The notes below the pieces were generated by a model. It was not told the origin of the DNA and did no database searches. It saw nothing but the letters and a program-made list of their open reading frames with translations. Position numbers and translations under genes: made by a program. A DNA stretch of 64,000 bases, from positions 496,001-560,000 of the forward strand of contig NZ_VFNH01000004.1 of NCBI RefSeq assembly GCF_006715485.1, read 5' to 3'. Shown one piece after another: positions 1-9,091 of this stretch (within the stretch, counting starts at the first letter, position 1; every line of letters begins with the position of its first letter). The DNA comes from Herbaspirillum sp. SJZ107 (GTDB lineage: Bacteria; Pseudomonadota; Gammaproteobacteria; Burkholderiales; Burkholderiaceae_D).

Positions 1-53
1 GGTCTTTACGAAGAGCATTGGTTGCCGAGGGTCATACACTTTACGGAGATGAA

Positions 54-353
54 ATGAGATTATGGTTCGTCGTCCTGGTTTTCGCTACACAGTTTGTGTC
101 GACTGCATACGGCCAAGAGAAACCAAAGCCCGCTGCGCCTGATGCCGCTTCCCTGCCAAAAACACCAGTTGCTCCCTCCGATCCAGTCGATTATGACTAT
201 GCATGGGATCAGTTTGACCATCGAGGGAAAATGATATGGGACTGCAGAGGCATACAGTCAGGTGCAATTGTTCAACCCGAATTATGTGAGTTCAAGCAGA
301 AGGCAGATAGTCAATGGCCGGATAAAAAGATACCGAGCAGTTGGAAAAGATAG
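54..353 (+). CDS. Small secreted protein of unknown function
   Basis: The product is 99 residues. An N-terminal hydrophobic stretch (RLWFVVLVFATQFVSTAYG) ending before Gln looks like a Sec signal peptide, so the mature protein is probably periplasmic. The mature part is proline-rich at first (about residues 22-40) and then acidic and aromatic, with two cysteines (CRG and CEF) that could form a disulfide. The ATG at 54 is chosen over an upstream TTG at 18 because GGAG lies 6-7 bases before it and the signal peptide then begins at the start. I do not recognise the family. It stands alone, and the next gene is on the other strand. Confidence 0.55.
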   Translation: MRLWFVVLVFATQFVSTAYGQEKPKPAAPDAASLPKTPVAPSDPVDYDYAWDQFDHRGKMIWDCRGIQSGAIVQPELCEFKQKADSQWPDKKIPSSWKR

Positions 354-459
354 CTTAGCGTGCATGGGCTGCTGGCTCTTACCTCCTAGTTGAATGACCG
401 CTTCGGGTCGTAACCTGCCTGTGACGGTTACCGGTAATCATGCTTGGAAGCTTACAAAA

Positions 460-1341
460 TTACTTTTCCTGAGTGGCGTGCATGCTATTCTCGTGCTGTC
501 CCTGAACGCTGCTGCCAGCCGACGCGACAACCACAAGACCAATGGCTAGCCATTGCGTGATGCTTAGTTGCTCATTCAGCAGTACCAGGCCAAGCATTGC
601 AGATACCGCTGGTTCCATGCTGATCATGATGGCAAACACCTGTGGTGGAAGCCGTTTCAGCGCAATCATTTCCAGCGTAAATGGCACAGCACTGGACATT
701 ACTGCGACACAGAGGGCCGTGGCAAATATCCAGGGCGACAGCAGTGTGCTTCCAAGATGTGGTATGCCGACAGGCACGACAATCAACGCAGCCACAGCCA
801 GCCCCGACGACACCGAATACCCTGCATGAAAGTGCTTCATCTGCCGGCCGGCAACAATATAAATTGCCCAAAATACTGCAGCCGCCGAGGCGTACATGAC
901 CCCAGCACGATCAAAATGGGCCGTGTCTCCGAGTGGAAGGAGTAAGCCCAGGCCTGTCATCGCTAGCAGAACCCAGACAAAATCGAGCGGTCGGCGTGAC
1001 GAGAACAACGCTACCGTCAGCGGCCCGGCGAACTCTATGGCGACAGCGATGCCGAATGGAATCGTACGTAAAGCCAGATAAAAGCTAAGGGTAACTAATC
1101 CCATTGCGGAGCCGTAGCACACTAGCCGGATAGCATCCGGCCCAGATAGGCCGTAGCGCCATGGACGCCAGATGACAAGAAGCAGAATCGCAGAAAAGCC
1201 GACGCGGATGGCAGTTGTACCCTGCGCGCCAAAAAGAGGGAACAATGTGTGCTTCGCCAACGACGTACCAAGTCCGAGGAAAGTAATCGAACTGAGAATC
1301 GCCAGTGCTGGCAGCACCGTGGTAAATTTATGTGTAGGCAT
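460..1341 (-). CDS. EamA/DMT-family transporter (RhtA-like exporter)
   Basis: About 293 residues with ten hydrophobic segments in two similar halves, the layout of the drug/metabolite transporter EamA family. These are inner-membrane exporters; RhtA-type members export threonine or homoserine. Typical features include the conserved segment around AVAIEFAGPL after the first bundle and the second-half segment MISMEPAVSAMLGL with LNEQLS, matching the ExPA motif that ends the penultimate bundle. A GTG codon one position upstream (1344) is an alternative start; the ATG at 1341 is preferred. The gene is divergent from an Lrp/AsnC regulator at 1415, a common arrangement for amino-acid exporters, which suggests that regulator controls it. 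The substrate is inferred only. Confidence 0.85.
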   Translation of the reverse strand: MPTHKFTTVLPALAILSSITFLGLGTSLAKHTLFPLFGAQGTTAIRVGFSAILLLVIWRPWRYGLSGPDAIRLVCYGSAMGLVTLSFYLALRTIPFGIAVAIEFAGPLTVALFSSRRPLDFVWVLLAMTGLGLLLPLGDTAHFDRAGVMYASAAAVFWAIYIVAGRQMKHFHAGYSVSSGLAVAALIVVPVGIPHLGSTLLSPWIFATALCVAVMSSAVPFTLEMIALKRLPPQVFAIMISMEPAVSAMLGLVLLNEQLSITQWLAIGLVVVASAGSSVQGQHENSMHATQEK

Positions 1342-1414
1342 CACGAAATCTTAGTGCGATATCACCGGTATTCGGACTCTCCTTTCACTTATCTAGCGCA
1401 ACTTTCGCTCACCT

Positions 1415-1894
1415 ATGACACGACCTGTTTCGGTTGGTTTGGATGGTTTCGACCTGGCTATTCTGGACATTCTGCAACGCGACAATACGGTTTCACAGCG
1501 CGAGATTGCCAAGGCAGTCAATCTTTCAGCGCCTGCGATTCAGCGTCGGGTCCAGCGGCTGCGGGAAAGCGGCGTCATTCGCGCCGAGGTCGCCGTTCTC
1601 AATGCCAGCAGGCTTGGCCGTCCGCTGACATTAACAGTGGCAGTAGGCGTGCACGACGAGCATCCCCAACGTACAGAGCGACTGCGTCAACGCATCATGG
1701 CCGAGCCGGCCGTTCAGCAGTGTTACATCATTACTGGCGAGGCTGATTTCCTGTTGGTAATCACTGCGGCAACGATGAATGATTTCGAAAATGTAACGCA
1801 GCGGCTTTTTAGCGACGACGACAATGTGCGAAGAATCCAGACTTCGGTCGCACTGCGTTGTCTCAAACTTGGCTCTCACGTGCCACTTTACTGA
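1415..1894 (+). CDS. Lrp/AsnC-family transcriptional regulator
   Basis: 159 residues, the normal Lrp/AsnC length. The N-terminal winged helix-turn-helix occupies about residues 8-65 (LDILQRDNTVSQREIAKAV then LSAPAIQRRVQRLRESGVI), followed by the RAM ligand-binding fold (about 75-150) with GEADFLLVITA. Such proteins are DNA-binding octamers that sense amino acids. The divergent transporter at 1341 is the obvious target; about 70 bp separate the two starts, so both promoters and the operator must lie between them. The ribosome-binding site is weak. An alternative start is possible a few codons downstream. Confidence 0.9.
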   Translation: MTRPVSVGLDGFDLAILDILQRDNTVSQREIAKAVNLSAPAIQRRVQRLRESGVIRAEVAVLNASRLGRPLTLTVAVGVHDEHPQRTERLRQRIMAEPAVQQCYIITGEADFLLVITAATMNDFENVTQRLFSDDDNVRRIQTSVALRCLKLGSHVPLY

Positions 1895-1975
1895 CTAGTT
1901 CTCGCACGACTTTTGCGTCGCGCCACCACGGCAATGGCAGCTTAGGGTCGGTTGCGGTCGGTCGTGACACTCCGT

Positions 1976-2038
1976 GACTTCTCCTCGACAGCAACATGTT
2001 ATCCTGAGCCGAACGGCCGCGTTCGGCCAGGAGCGGAC
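1976..2038. repeat. Intergenic GCGGAC inverted repeat, copy 1
   Basis: A 63-bp stretch matching 4868-4930 at 52 of 63 positions by my count. It contains the perfect palindrome arms GCCGAAC and GTTCGGC (2008-2027) and ends in AGCGGAC. It is one of five related intergenic copies between 2 and 9 kb. No coding potential was seen. It could be a degenerate mobile repeat or a protein-binding site. Confidence 0.6.
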
Positions 2039-2203
2039 ACAGACTAGTGGTTTCGTGAACCGGCAGAGACGCGATGCCTGTAGGATCTTTGATCGTTAGG
2101 AAAGCTACGGTCCTTTGTGGTTGCCGAAAAGACCTTCTGTGTTCTTTGGTTTGGCCCCTGCGTTATTGGGCTGCAGTGTCCTCGCAAACATTTAGGGTAA
2201 CGC

Positions 2204-2467
2204 ATGCGCCAATTAGCTTTTGCGCTGGTAGTTTTTTGTTGTGGATGGGCTCACGCTCAGAACCTGTCAATCGAATCTACGGATCTGCGTATTCCCCCTG
2301 CAGAAGCCATCGTTTTGATTTCAAAAAGCCAAGCAATTTACGAGAATCATGAATTCCCACAGTGTACGTTAATAGGATATCGGGGTTCGAATGAGGTCAA
2401 GAAACCCGGCTTTGTTTATCGTCTCGGTCGGGAGCGCAAATACCCTGGGATTGATATTGAGATCTAG
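2204..2467 (+). CDS. Small secreted protein of unknown function
   Basis: 87 residues. Residues 1-18 (MRQLAFALVVFCCGWAHA) form a clear signal peptide with an Ala-x-Ala cleavage site before Gln. The mature 69-residue part has one further cysteine and a basic C-terminal half. I recognise no family. Upstream lies the repeat ending at 2038 and then about 160 bp without a clear gene. The minus strand downstream (2470-2718) has an open frame that looks like noise. Confidence 0.5.
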   Translation: MRQLAFALVVFCCGWAHAQNLSIESTDLRIPPAEAIVLISKSQAIYENHEFPQCTLIGYRGSNEVKKPGFVYRLGRERKYPGIDIEI

Positions 2468-2714
2468 CGTTAGACTTCGATTCGACGGGCAAAGCCTATA
2501 ACGCTCATGTTTTCAGCCGCTAGGGAGCGCTCGCTCTGTTGCTGTATTTCAATGCAAACGACGGTGCTGACTGAAAGTTGTAACTCGAGGTAAAGTTCCC
2601 GAAGTGGCATGTAGAAACAGCATCTCGCAAATGTACGGACACCATTCATTGGCGACTTAATTGGTCTGTTCGCTACGTCTGCTCTGAGTCGGAAGCGGAA
2701 GTAGCCGTGAGCAC

Positions 2715-2734
2715 GCAATCGGCAAGGAGCGGAC
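2715..2734. repeat. Intergenic GCGGAC repeat, copy 2 (partial)
   Basis: The sequence CAATCGGCAAGGAGCGGAC resembles the right half of the copy at 8284-8307. The left GTCCGC arm has decayed here. It lies in the roughly 600-bp gap (2468-3074) before the chemoreceptor, in which I see no supported gene. Confidence 0.45.
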
Positions 2735-3074
2735 AGTTTATACTTAGAACTACTAACAGGACATTCTGGCTGCTACATAAGCAATAGCAGCAGAGACTGA
2801 GCACGCTGACCGTTGGATATTTTCCACAAGGAAACCTATTGATGGTTTTGTACGATATGTAGTACTAGAATAGTTCTCATTGTCATAGAATTCTTGACAG
2901 CGCTTGGCCCACGCCCTGCCATCGCTCTGCTGCACTACAGCTCCCCCATACGACTTCGCGCGGACCTCTCCGAGTACCCGATGCGCCTTCGCGACGCGCT
3001 TACCCAGGAAGGCCTCGGCTCCAGCTATTGCGTTGCCGGTCACGTCTTCTGCGACAACAAGGAAATATCTAGAA

Positions 3075-4688
3075 ATGAAGCTGAAAAACATGAGGATCGG
3101 CCAGCGTCTCACACTGGGCTTTGGCCTGATGCTGGCTCTGCTGGCGTGGGTAGCAATAAGCGGTCTCACGAACATGAATTCGCTGAACGCCGCAATGGAC
3201 AAGATCGTCAACTTCAACAACGTCCAACTCGAGAGCGCTAACGAGCTGCGCGATGCCCAGCGTCGGATCGCCATCGGCGTGCGCGACATCATCCTCACGA
3301 CGGATGAAGCAGGCATGGACAGCTTGGCGAAGACGGTGGATGCCGCATGGCAGGACTATGACCGCGCGGTAGCGACGCTGGACAAAATGATCGTCAAGCC
3401 GCATTTGCGTGCGCACCTGGGCAAGATTGCCAGCGCTCGCGAGGTCGCGGCGCCCCTCATCGCCAAGGCGCAGCAACTCGGCAGGGAAAATAAGAACGAC
3501 GACAGCACGAGCCTCATGAAATCCAGCGTCATCCCGGCGACTAAGGCATGGCAAAAGACCATCAACGAAATGATCGACGCCCAGATTAAGCGCAACCAGG
3601 ACGAGCAGGCGGCCGGCAAGGCCGAGTTCGAGCAGGCGCGCCTGTTGCTGATTGGAGTATCCGCTTTGGCGGTGGTCGCCGCCGCAGCCATCGGCATGTG
3701 CATTACGCGTTCGATCACCGGTCCGATGCGCCGCGCGTTGTACGTCGCCAAGACGGTTGCCGCCGGCGATCTGACCAGCCGGATACAGGTCGACTCGACC
3801 GACGAAACCGGCGAGCTACTGGCCGCGCTGAATGAGATGAACACGTCGCTGCAGACCATCGTTAGCCAGGTACGCAGCGGCACCGAGACCCTGTCCACCG
3901 CATCGAGCGAAATCGCGACTGGCAACCTAGACCTGTCCAGCCGTACAGAGCAGCAAGCTAGCGCTCTTGAAGAAACCGCTTCTTCGATGGAAGAGCTGAC
4001 CTCGACGGTCAAGCAGAATACGGAAAACGCACGCCAAGCCAACCAACTGGCCATGTCGGCCTCGGACGTGGCGACTCGCGGCGGCGCGGTGGTCGCCGAT
4101 GTGGTGAGCACGATGAGCTCGATCAACGAATCGGCCAACAAGATCGTCGACATCATCGGCGTGATCGACGGAATCGCCTTCCAGACCAACATCCTGGCAC
4201 TGAACGCAGCCGTCGAAGCGGCTCGTGCTGGCGAGCAGGGCCGTGGCTTTGCCGTGGTGGCATCCGAAGTGCGCAACCTGGCTCAACGATCGGCCGGTGC
4301 GGCCAAGGAGATCAAGGTCTTGATAGGCGACTCGGTCGATAAGGTCGGCCAGGGCAGTCGCCTGGTGCAGGAAGCCGGTTCGACCATGGATGAGATCGTC
4401 GCAAGCGTGCGGAGGGTGACCGACATCATGGAGGAGATCACGTCCGCAAGCCGAGAGCAGGAAGCCGGCATCGAACAGATCAACCAGGCGGTCACGGAAA
4501 TGGACACCGTGACCCAGCAGAATGCGGCGCTGGTAGAGGAAGCCGCCGCCGCAGCGCAAGCACTGCAGGAACAATCTGGACAGCTAGAGGCCCTGGTGAG
4601 CACCTTCCGCCTTTCTGGCGGTACGACAGCTTCGGCGGCCCCGGTTGCGCCGCGTGCCCTTGCGCCAGCGCGCCTTGTACTCGCCTAG
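3075..4688 (+). CDS. Methyl-accepting chemotaxis protein
   Basis: 537 residues with the class I transmembrane receptor layout: TM1 at about 13-31, a periplasmic four-helix-bundle ligand domain (about 32-188), TM2 at about 190-212 (LLLIGVSALAVVAAAAIG), HAMP, and a cytoplasmic MA domain whose signalling tip includes GIAFQTNILALNAAVEAARA. It passes ligand signals to CheA/CheW. No NWxxF CheR/CheB tether is seen at the C terminus. The open frame runs upstream to 2904, but the ATG at 3075 is chosen because AAGGA precedes it and MKLKNMRIGQRL is the usual start of this family. The ligand is unknown. A related receptor lies at 15861, and the neighbours are c-di-GMP enzymes. Confidence 0.93.
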   Translation: MKLKNMRIGQRLTLGFGLMLALLAWVAISGLTNMNSLNAAMDKIVNFNNVQLESANELRDAQRRIAIGVRDIILTTDEAGMDSLAKTVDAAWQDYDRAVATLDKMIVKPHLRAHLGKIASAREVAAPLIAKAQQLGRENKNDDSTSLMKSSVIPATKAWQKTINEMIDAQIKRNQDEQAAGKAEFEQARLLLIGVSALAVVAAAAIGMCITRSITGPMRRALYVAKTVAAGDLTSRIQVDSTDETGELLAALNEMNTSLQTIVSQVRSGTETLSTASSEIATGNLDLSSRTEQQASALEETASSMEELTSTVKQNTENARQANQLAMSASDVATRGGAVVADVVSTMSSINESANKIVDIIGVIDGIAFQTNILALNAAVEAARAGEQGRGFAVVASEVRNLAQRSAGAAKEIKVLIGDSVDKVGQGSRLVQEAGSTMDEIVASVRRVTDIMEEITSASREQEAGIEQINQAVTEMDTVTQQNAALVEEAAAAAQALQEQSGQLEALVSTFRLSGGTTASAAPVAPRALAPARLVLA

Positions 4689-5662
4689 TTCGATTTATTT
4701 GCTTCTTCGTAAATATCGGTAAGGCAACAATCGAAAGTGCTCTGTCTACTTTCGATCATCATCTGGCGGAGCGCATGTGAATCCAGAGGGTTGCCTTTGA
4801 GCGAAGAATCTAACGAGGTCTAACGAGGTCTGCTGTGGCTCGGCTGCGGCCGCTTGTAATCGTTTGTGACTTGTCCTGGACGGCAACCTGCAATCCTGCA
4901 CCGAACGGCCGGGTTCTGCCAGAAGCGGACTTTCGTCAACTATTAAGTCTGGCAAGGAGATTCCCATGCGTATCAAAGTTCAAACAGCGGAGATCCAGTG
5001 CTGTTTGATGAAGGGGAAGGACTGCATCGGTTAGCCGATAAGCTACGCGATGGTAGTTGTCAGGGATGGTCAGGCGTTTGCTGCCGACACTAGGGGAAGC
5101 CCTACGCCGTATGATGAGCTATTGCAGAGTACCAGGGTTCGCAGACTCGGCGCAGGGCCTACGGCATGCCACATTGCTGAGGACCGCTGGCTTGACCTCC
5201 AAATCAGCGATGCTGACCTCAATCAGATATGTGGGAGCCTGGAGCGACTACAAGACGGTGGTCACAACCACCTCTACTCACCCCCGGTATCAATTCACCA
5301 GACGGTTCGGTGACTTTCCGTGATTGTCTCGGCCGTTTGCCCGGGTAAGACCAACGCCATTGCCACATTTAAAGTCTCATGTACCGATGGCTTTTTGTTG
5401 CAACTCTCTTGAACTGCACCGTTCCCATGGCGGCGTCACCAACTTCCACCGATGCGGCAGACGCGGACAGCAGGTGAATTACGAGCGCAAATGCCGTCGA
5501 CTGCGTTGACGATCAAACCGTTTCGGCATGCCTGGAAGCTCGTCATCGACATCGGTACTTGAGATATCGAGACTGGGTCAACCTCTGAACGTTTCTCTAC
5601 TGTGTGTGGAGTTGGCCTGTACTGACGTTAGTATCAGGAACCAGATAAAAAAAGGTTGAGAG
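4689..5662. other. 974-bp gap with a repeat and a micro-ORF
   Basis: No recognised gene. It contains a direct duplication of TCTAACGAGG near 4806-4830, the repeat copy at 4868-4930, and a 22-codon reading frame at 4966-5034 with a strong AAGGAGA ribosome site. Open frames at 5050-5313 and 5057-5323 overlap each other and have no recognisable protein. The segment may be the wreck of a small gene. Confidence 0.4.
4868..4930. repeat. Intergenic GCGGAC repeat, copy 3
   Basis: Partner of the copy at 1976-2038 in the same orientation, including ATCCTG, CCGAACGGCCG and AGCGGAC at matching positions. It lies between the chemoreceptor and the LOV protein gene. No gene overlaps it. Confidence 0.6.
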
Positions 5663-8059
5663 ATGTATTTCGACGGCATATACAGCGATAACGAAAGGTT
5701 TTTTCGTGCCATGCTGCAGCTCAGCAGCTCTCCGATCATCATTACGGACGCGCGGGCACCCGACAACCCGATGGTCCTCGTCAACCCTGCCTTCGAAGTC
5801 ATTACTGGATACCGCGCCGACGAAGTCATTGGCCGAAACTGCCGGATGTTCCAAAATGATGACCGGGACCAGCCGGGCCGAGTGGCGTTTGCCAATGCTA
5901 TTCTTGCGGGCAGGCCATGCGAAGTTACATTACGAAACTATCGCAAAGATGGTGAGATGTTCTGGGCTCGCATCTACATGTTTCCGGTCACCGATACCCA
6001 TGGCACGATCATCAATTTCGTAGCCATCCAACATGATGTCACTGTTGAAACCGAGCTCGTGCAAGCGCTCAAGGAAAAACAGGCATTCATCGATACGTCG
6101 CCCGATATCTATCTAAAAATCGCGCCGGACCTGAGGATCGTCCACGCTGGCGGCGCCTGCGAAGCCGTCTCCGGGTGGCCGGCGCATGACATCATCGGAC
6201 GTAATGCTGCACTGTTCCTCCAACCGGAGCGCTTGGTCGAAGCCAAGGAAAAGGTCACGGCGCTGCTAGCGCAAAGCCAACCCAGCCGGTTTAACGCGGA
6301 GTTTACCTGCAGAGCCGGCACCAGGGTACTAATCGAATGGAGCGCAACCCGTACCGAAGATTCTGGTCTCCTACTGCTGGTCGGCCGCGACATCACGGCC
6401 AGGCGCACCGCCGAACGTGAAGTCATGCGCGCCAACGCGCAGATCGCGGCGATCCTGTCGAGGATTACGGAAGGCTGTTTATCGCTCGATCGGAGGTGGA
6501 ATTGCACCTATGTCAATGACAAGGCGAGCGAATGGCTCAACCGGCCCGCAGGCGTTCTCGTTGGAAAGAATTTCTGGGATGAGGTACCGGAGGCAATTGG
6601 GAGCGAATTCCATGACACGTACCATCGTGTGATGCGCACGCAGCAGTTCGGCCAATGCGAGGCCTACTATGCACCGGCCGGAAGGTGGCTGGAGGCTCGC
6701 GTCTACCCTTCCGGCGACGGGCTGACGATATTCCTGCTCGACATCTCTGAACGCAAGGAACACGAAATGACCCTAGTATACAGGGCCATGCATGACGCGT
6801 TGACCAGCCTGCCGAACCGAATCGCCGGCCTGCATATGCTCAACCAACTTCTTCGCACTGGGTCCAGCGAAGGCGGCATTGCAGCCTTGTTCATCGACCT
6901 GGATCGCTTTAAGGAAATTAACGACACGTTCGGTCACGCGGCGGGTGATGAGGTGCTCAAGCAGATCGGCAGCCGATTGTCGGGCTTCTGTAGCAAGACC
7001 TGCTATCCAGCTAGGATAAGCGGTGACGAATTCGTCATCATCGTGTCCCGCTGCACTGACTCAGTGGCCAAGGATCTTGCGTTACGGGTCTTGGAATGCA
7101 TCGCTGTGCCGATGACGGTCGATGGACGCGACATCACGCTAGGTGCAAGCATTGGCGTCTCGATTACACATGACGGCAGGATCACTGCCGACGACCTGAT
7201 CAACCAGGCAGACACCGCCATGTATGTGTCGAAGTCGAAAGGCAGGCACGCCCTGACGCTGTTCGACGCCAAGATGGACCAGTGGAACCTGAGGCGTCGC
7301 CGCTTGCGCCAGGATATGCTGCAGGCGCTTCATCTTGGCGAATTCCTGCTGCATTACCAACCCCAGGTCAGTTTGCGCAGTGACAAAGTCGTGGGCGTTG
7401 AAGCGCTCGTTCGCTGGCAACATCCGGAGTTTGGTCTACTGTACCCCGCCGCATTCCTAGACATTGCGGAGGAATCGCCACTCATCATCGAACTGGGCGA
7501 TTGGGTGTTCAATGAGGCGTGCCGCCAGTTAAGACAGTGGCAAGACAACGGTCATACGCTGCAGATGTCAATCAACGTATCTGCGCGGCAGTTGGCTAGT
7601 CGTGACATGACGAGGATGATGGCGGAAGCAATCGAGCGGTATGGAATTCGTGCACAGGACATTAAGCTCGAAGTAACAGAAAGTATGTTGGCGCAGGATT
7701 TTGACGCATCGGCGGAACTGCTGTCGGACCTCAAGCAAATGGGTTTCCGGATCGCACTAGACGATTTCGGCACAGGCTATTCGAACTTGTCGTATATCAG
7801 CCGGCTCCCTGTTACCGCCATCAAGATCGACCGGTCCTTCCTGACCCGGCTGACAACCGACATGAACGCGTTGTCGCTAATCAAAGGTATCGTCGCCTTG
7901 GGCAAGTCGCTGGATTTAATTGTCATTTGCGAAGGCGTTGAAACAACGCAACAGCGTGCCATGCTCGAGACGACCGAATGCGACAGCATTCAAGGCTACA
8001 TCATCAGCAGCCCATTGCCAGCGGAAACTTTCCATTCCAAATTTCTTGAAGCCATGTGA
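5663..8059 (+). CDS. LOV-PAS-PAS-GGDEF-EAL protein (putative blue-light c-di-GMP enzyme)
   Basis: 798 residues, no membrane segment, so cytoplasmic. Residues about 15-127 form a PAS domain with the LOV signature GRNCRMFQ: Cys60 is at the flavin-adduct position, Gln64 and Asn92 (RNYRKDGEMFW) match flavin contacts, and Gln123 (AIQHD) matches the signalling glutamine. Two further PAS domains follow (about 135-252 and 262-370), then GGDEF with SGDEF at 453-457, a variant usually compatible with cyclase activity. The EAL domain has EAL at 580-582 plus EVTES, DDFGTGYS, KIDRSF and a CEGVE motif, as in active phosphodiesterases. AGGTTGAG precedes the ATG. Light control of c-di-GMP turnover is inferred from family knowledge; the usual LOV motif reads NCRFLQ, so MF replaces FL here. 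Confidence 0.92.
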   Translation: MYFDGIYSDNERFFRAMLQLSSSPIIITDARAPDNPMVLVNPAFEVITGYRADEVIGRNCRMFQNDDRDQPGRVAFANAILAGRPCEVTLRNYRKDGEMFWARIYMFPVTDTHGTIINFVAIQHDVTVETELVQALKEKQAFIDTSPDIYLKIAPDLRIVHAGGACEAVSGWPAHDIIGRNAALFLQPERLVEAKEKVTALLAQSQPSRFNAEFTCRAGTRVLIEWSATRTEDSGLLLLVGRDITARRTAEREVMRANAQIAAILSRITEGCLSLDRRWNCTYVNDKASEWLNRPAGVLVGKNFWDEVPEAIGSEFHDTYHRVMRTQQFGQCEAYYAPAGRWLEARVYPSGDGLTIFLLDISERKEHEMTLVYRAMHDALTSLPNRIAGLHMLNQLLRTGSSEGGIAALFIDLDRFKEINDTFGHAAGDEVLKQIGSRLSGFCSKTCYPARISGDEFVIIVSRCTDSVAKDLALRVLECIAVPMTVDGRDITLGASIGVSITHDGRITADDLINQADTAMYVSKSKGRHALTLFDAKMDQWNLRRRRLRQDMLQALHLGEFLLHYQPQVSLRSDKVVGVEALVRWQHPEFGLLYPAAFLDIAEESPLIIELGDWVFNEACRQLRQWQDNGHTLQMSINVSARQLASRDMTRMMAEAIERYGIRAQDIKLEVTESMLAQDFDASAELLSDLKQMGFRIALDDFGTGYSNLSYISRLPVTAIKIDRSFLTRLTTDMNALSLIKGIVALGKSLDLIVICEGVETTQQRAMLETTECDSIQGYIISSPLPAETFHSKFLEAM

Positions 8060-8283
8060 AAGGTGACGTTCCCAACTGTGCCGTTAGCCATAACCGAACA
8101 ACCAAAGCACATGACTGGAACGCCGTTCCGAGTTGCTAATGGGCGCCAGTGGCCAGAAGGGTTGTGTCGAATTAAAAATCCGCAGTCGCGGTTTTCCTAA
8201 CAAAGGCGTTTCCCTTAGAACGCTTAACAAAACCTTTTAGTTGCTCAGCAGGCAACAGCCGAGTACACTGATCCGTATCGACC

Positions 8284-8307
8284 GTCCGCAATCGGCCAGG
8301 AGCGGAC
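8284..8307. repeat. GTCCGC-N12-GCGGAC inverted repeat, copy 4
   Basis: Perfect 6-bp arms GTCCGC (8284-8289) and GCGGAC (8302-8307) separated by 12 bases (AATCGGCCAGGA). It sits just upstream of the gene at 8369 and has the same spacing as the copy at 8821. Confidence 0.6.
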
Positions 8308-8368
8308 ATTGAAACTGGCAGTGCGTCGAAGCGCTGCCGCCCAATATGTCGCCATAAAGACTGGGTAT

Positions 8369-8752
8369 ATGTTATTTGAATCTGAGCAATTTCAAGGACG
8401 CCTTACTAAACCTGTCGGTTGGTCGGATCATGTCTTCCGCTACACCGAATTCACTGGAATTAACACAGAAGGCGGCGATGTTGACTCGGTGTTCGTGTCG
8501 TGCAAAATTGAAAACTGCGAATGGTACTGGGGACTGTTCAATCATGCGCTCTTCGTTGAAGTTGACTTCCACAATTGCACCTTTAGAGGCACCGCTTTTT
8601 CAGGCTCGAAGTTCATAGACTGCAACTTCAACAATTGTGAGTTTCTTAAAGACAACCTCGGTGCAAATTGCTCATTCGAGGATGTCGTTTGGTACGGGTG
8701 TACACAAAAGAACTGTACCGGACTCGAGCAAGAATTTCGCAATAAACGCTAA
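8369..8752 (+). CDS. Pentapeptide-repeat-like protein
   Basis: About 127 residues. The middle and C-terminal parts contain five-residue periodicity typical of pentapeptide-repeat right-handed beta-helices, e.g. FHNCTFRGTAFSG and FIDCNFNNCEFLK, with Phe or Leu/Cys at the central positions and Asn/Cys/Thr on the faces. Cytoplasmic; no signal peptide. The frame is open to a TTG at 8309, but that codon lies directly at the edge of the inverted repeat; the ATG at 8369 (MLFESEQF) is preferred, with a weak ribosome site. Pentapeptide proteins are often target mimics or scaffolds; no specific role can be assigned. AT content is somewhat higher than in the signalling genes around it. Confidence 0.6.
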   Translation: MLFESEQFQGRLTKPVGWSDHVFRYTEFTGINTEGGDVDSVFVSCKIENCEWYWGLFNHALFVEVDFHNCTFRGTAFSGSKFIDCNFNNCEFLKDNLGANCSFEDVVWYGCTQKNCTGLEQEFRNKR

Positions 8753-8820
8753 TCCACGATAGGGTCGCAACTCAGATCGTAGGGTCGTCTAAATTGCTAC
8801 AGTATGGTTGAGTTGCGAAC

Positions 8821-8844
8821 GTCCGCAACGGGTCGATAGCGGAC
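8821..8844. repeat. GTCCGC-N12-GCGGAC inverted repeat, copy 5
   Basis: Arms GTCCGC (8821-8826) and GCGGAC (8839-8844) with exactly the 12-base spacing of copy 4. It lies 69 bp after the pentapeptide-like gene. Confidence 0.6.
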
Positions 8845-8899
8845 TGTTGACATAAGTCAGTTCAACTCGACATTGCATGCTGGATAATTAAAAATTTGA

Positions 8900-9091
8900 T
8901 CAAAGATCCGCTGCCACAGACCTGGAATATGTTCGCCGTTCACTTGGCCTGTTAAGTACTCGCATAATGACTGACCAAGTAACGCCCGCGTCCACCAATT
9001 CTTTTGCCGCGCTAACTGCGCCATGGGAAGCGGCAGCGTGGATAGCGGCATCGATGAGTAAAGCTGTAAGACGGTCTGATCTGCGGTTCAT
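8900..9091 (-). CDS. Small hypothetical protein
   Basis: 63 residues from an ATG at 9091. The sequence DRLTALLIDAAIHAAASHG followed by KELVDAGV and RVLNRPSERR has the helix-turn-helix-like periodicity of an ankyrin-type or short all-alpha protein, and is more protein-like than either plus-strand frame. No Shine-Dalgarno sequence is seen. It overlaps a 55-codon plus-strand open stretch (9070-9237, no start codon) that also looks like a protein tail, so at least one of the two is spurious or decayed. Confidence 0.35.
   Translation of the reverse strand: MNRRSDRLTALLIDAAIHAAASHGAVSAAKELVDAGVTWSVIMRVLNRPSERRTYSRSVAADL

Noticed and set aside
2380..2400. GGGTTCGAAT as the T-loop of a tRNA
   Set aside because: No acceptor or anticodon stems pair around it, and it lies inside the coding frame 2204-2467.
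2467..4830. GTTAGAC at 2470 and GTCTAAC near 4817 as integron attC core sites
   Set aside because: The two core types are far apart and not arranged as attC halves around a gene; no integrase of the IntI type is seen.
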